From NCBI GenBank assembly GCA_947175775.1, contig CAMWNY010000162.1:1-6258 (forward strand): DNA of 6,258 nucleotides, given 5' to 3'. The translations under genes and the position numbers were made by a program. Shown here piece after piece: positions 5,910 through 6,258 of this stretch. This stretch comes from an uncultured Lachnospiraceae bacterium (lineage in GTDB: Bacteria > Bacillota > Clostridia > Lachnospirales > Lachnospiraceae). Below the pieces are notes generated by a model. The model was not told the origin of the DNA. It worked only from the letters and a program-made list of their open reading frames with translations, and ran no database searches. Numbering within the stretch: the stretch's first letter is position 1; every line of letters starts with the position of its first letter.

Positions 5910-5926
5910 AAAATATTAAATTTTAA
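5896..5926 (+). repeat. AT-only inverted repeat overlapping the candidate -10 element
   Basis: TTAAAATT (5896-5903) and AATTTTAA (5919-5926) are perfect eight-base inverted copies separated by 15 bases. There is no GC in the stem and no following T run, so it is not a terminator. It may be an operator or simply reflect AT richness. Confidence 0.25.
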
Positions 5927-5930
5927 CGAG

Positions 5931-5937
5931 AAGGAGG
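5931..5937 (+). promoter_or_regulatory. Strong Shine-Dalgarno sequence at unusual distance from the next start
   Basis: AAGGAGG is a near-perfect ribosome site, yet ATG 5960, the start of the acidic protein, is 22 bases further on. An ATG at 5938-5940 follows with no spacer and would open a 20-codon frame ending at 5998-6000, overlapping the acidic gene in another frame. No in-frame ATG, GTG or TTG of the acidic gene lies between. Confidence 0.5.
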
Positions 5938-5959
5938 ATGTCGGAAAGACAATATCAGG

Positions 5960-6258
5960 ATGAAAAAGAAAAGAACATTTGGACTGTACGGTACGAATAA
6001 GAGAAAAACAGCCGGCAAGAGAGAACAGTATCAGGCTGATGATTATACAGAAGAGTCTTATGAGGCATATGGGCAGGAAGACTATGGATATGAGGAGAGC
6101 GATGACATCGAGGAGTATGATGACGAGGACGAATACATAGTCAGTTATGACGATGAGGAGTATTACGGAAGCGAATACGATGCAGATGAGGATATGGAAG
6201 CGTCCGAAGAGGAGTATTATGAGGAGGAGTCCGAAGAGGAGTATTATGAGGAGGAGTC
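5960..6258 (+). CDS. Acidic, tyrosine-rich protein of unknown function, N-terminal part (continues past the window)
   Basis: Ninety-nine complete codons are visible and the frame is still open at the window end. I do not recognise the family. Residues 1-21 are basic (nine Lys or Arg, beginning MKKKRTFGLYG) with no hydrophobic stretch, so it is not a signal peptide. From residue 22 onward there is no Lys or Arg at all; about 40 of the last 74 residues are Asp or Glu and 15 are Tyr. The visible end is a nine-residue repeat, SEEEYYEEE, in two complete copies. Inferred: a disordered cytoplasmic tail in front of something beyond the window, such as a membrane protein of the envelope; an LCP-type ligase is one guess without direct support. 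The gene has its own candidate promoter, so it may not belong to the preceding operon. ATG 5960 is the only usable start in the frame, but its ribosome site is oddly placed (AAGGAGG 22 bases away, GGAAAG at 5943-5948 nearer). Confidence 0.7.
   Translation, partial: MKKKRTFGLYGTNKRKTAGKREQYQADDYTEESYEAYGQEDYGYEESDDIEEYDDEDEYIVSYDDEEYYGSEYDADEDMEASEEEYYEEESEEEYYEEE
6203..6258 (+). repeat. 27-base in-frame tandem repeat
   Basis: Bases 6203-6229 and 6230-6256 are identical, and a third copy begins at 6257. Each unit encodes SEEEYYEEE. Identity at third codon positions as well suggests recent duplication by slippage. The array runs out of the window, so total copy number is unknown. Confidence 0.85.

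Overview
The window looks like part of a cell-surface polysaccharide or glycoconjugate locus of a Gram-positive anaerobe, most likely a clostridial or Lachnospiraceae-type Firmicute. The reasons are purine-rich AGGAGG-type ribosome sites, ATG/GTG starts, an Ala-Cys lipobox lipoprotein with a long Thr/Gln/Glu linker, and a DUF6077-like membrane protein of a kind I recall from that group. This placement is inference. Every gene I accept is on the + strand and the genes are tightly packed (gaps of 17-30 bases, or overlaps of 1, 4 and 11 bases). Positions 302-5837 therefore look like one polycistronic unit running in from the left.

Region by region: 1-302 is the 3' end of a polyprenyl-phosphate sugar-phosphate transferase (the initiating enzyme of repeat-unit synthesis). 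It carries an in-frame TAG and appears to lack the catalytic Asp codon, so it looks broken. 302-1054 is a WecG/TagA/CpsF (GT26) glycosyltransferase. 1044-1961 is a ChbG/HpnK (YdjC-like) deacetylase. 1992-3155 is a secreted lipoprotein SGNH hydrolase with an unusual cysteine cluster. 3181-4248 and 4274-5116 are two membrane proteins that look like the N- and C-terminal halves of a single DUF6077-type, GT-C-like protein; removing one base at about 4243 would join them into one 644-codon frame. 5134-5502 and 5499-5837 are an overlapping pair of four-helix SMR/EamA-like proteins resembling the ArnE/ArnF type of lipid-linked sugar flippase. 5838-5959 is an AT-rich gap with a candidate promoter and inverted repeats but no convincing terminator. 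From 5960 to the window end runs the start of a strikingly acidic, tyrosine-rich protein with a 27-base tandem repeat.

How the genes may work together: the sugar transferase and GT26 enzyme would build a lipid-linked oligosaccharide on the cytoplasmic face. The ChbG-like enzyme could remove an N-acetyl group from a precursor, and the surface SGNH lipoprotein could change O-acyl groups on the exported polymer. The small-protein pair plus the split GT-C-like protein suggest a decoration module: the pair would flip an undecaprenyl-phosphate sugar and the large protein would transfer it outside. The cytoplasmic GT2 enzyme such a module needs is not in the window. No RNA gene, CRISPR array, insertion sequence or reverse-strand gene was found.
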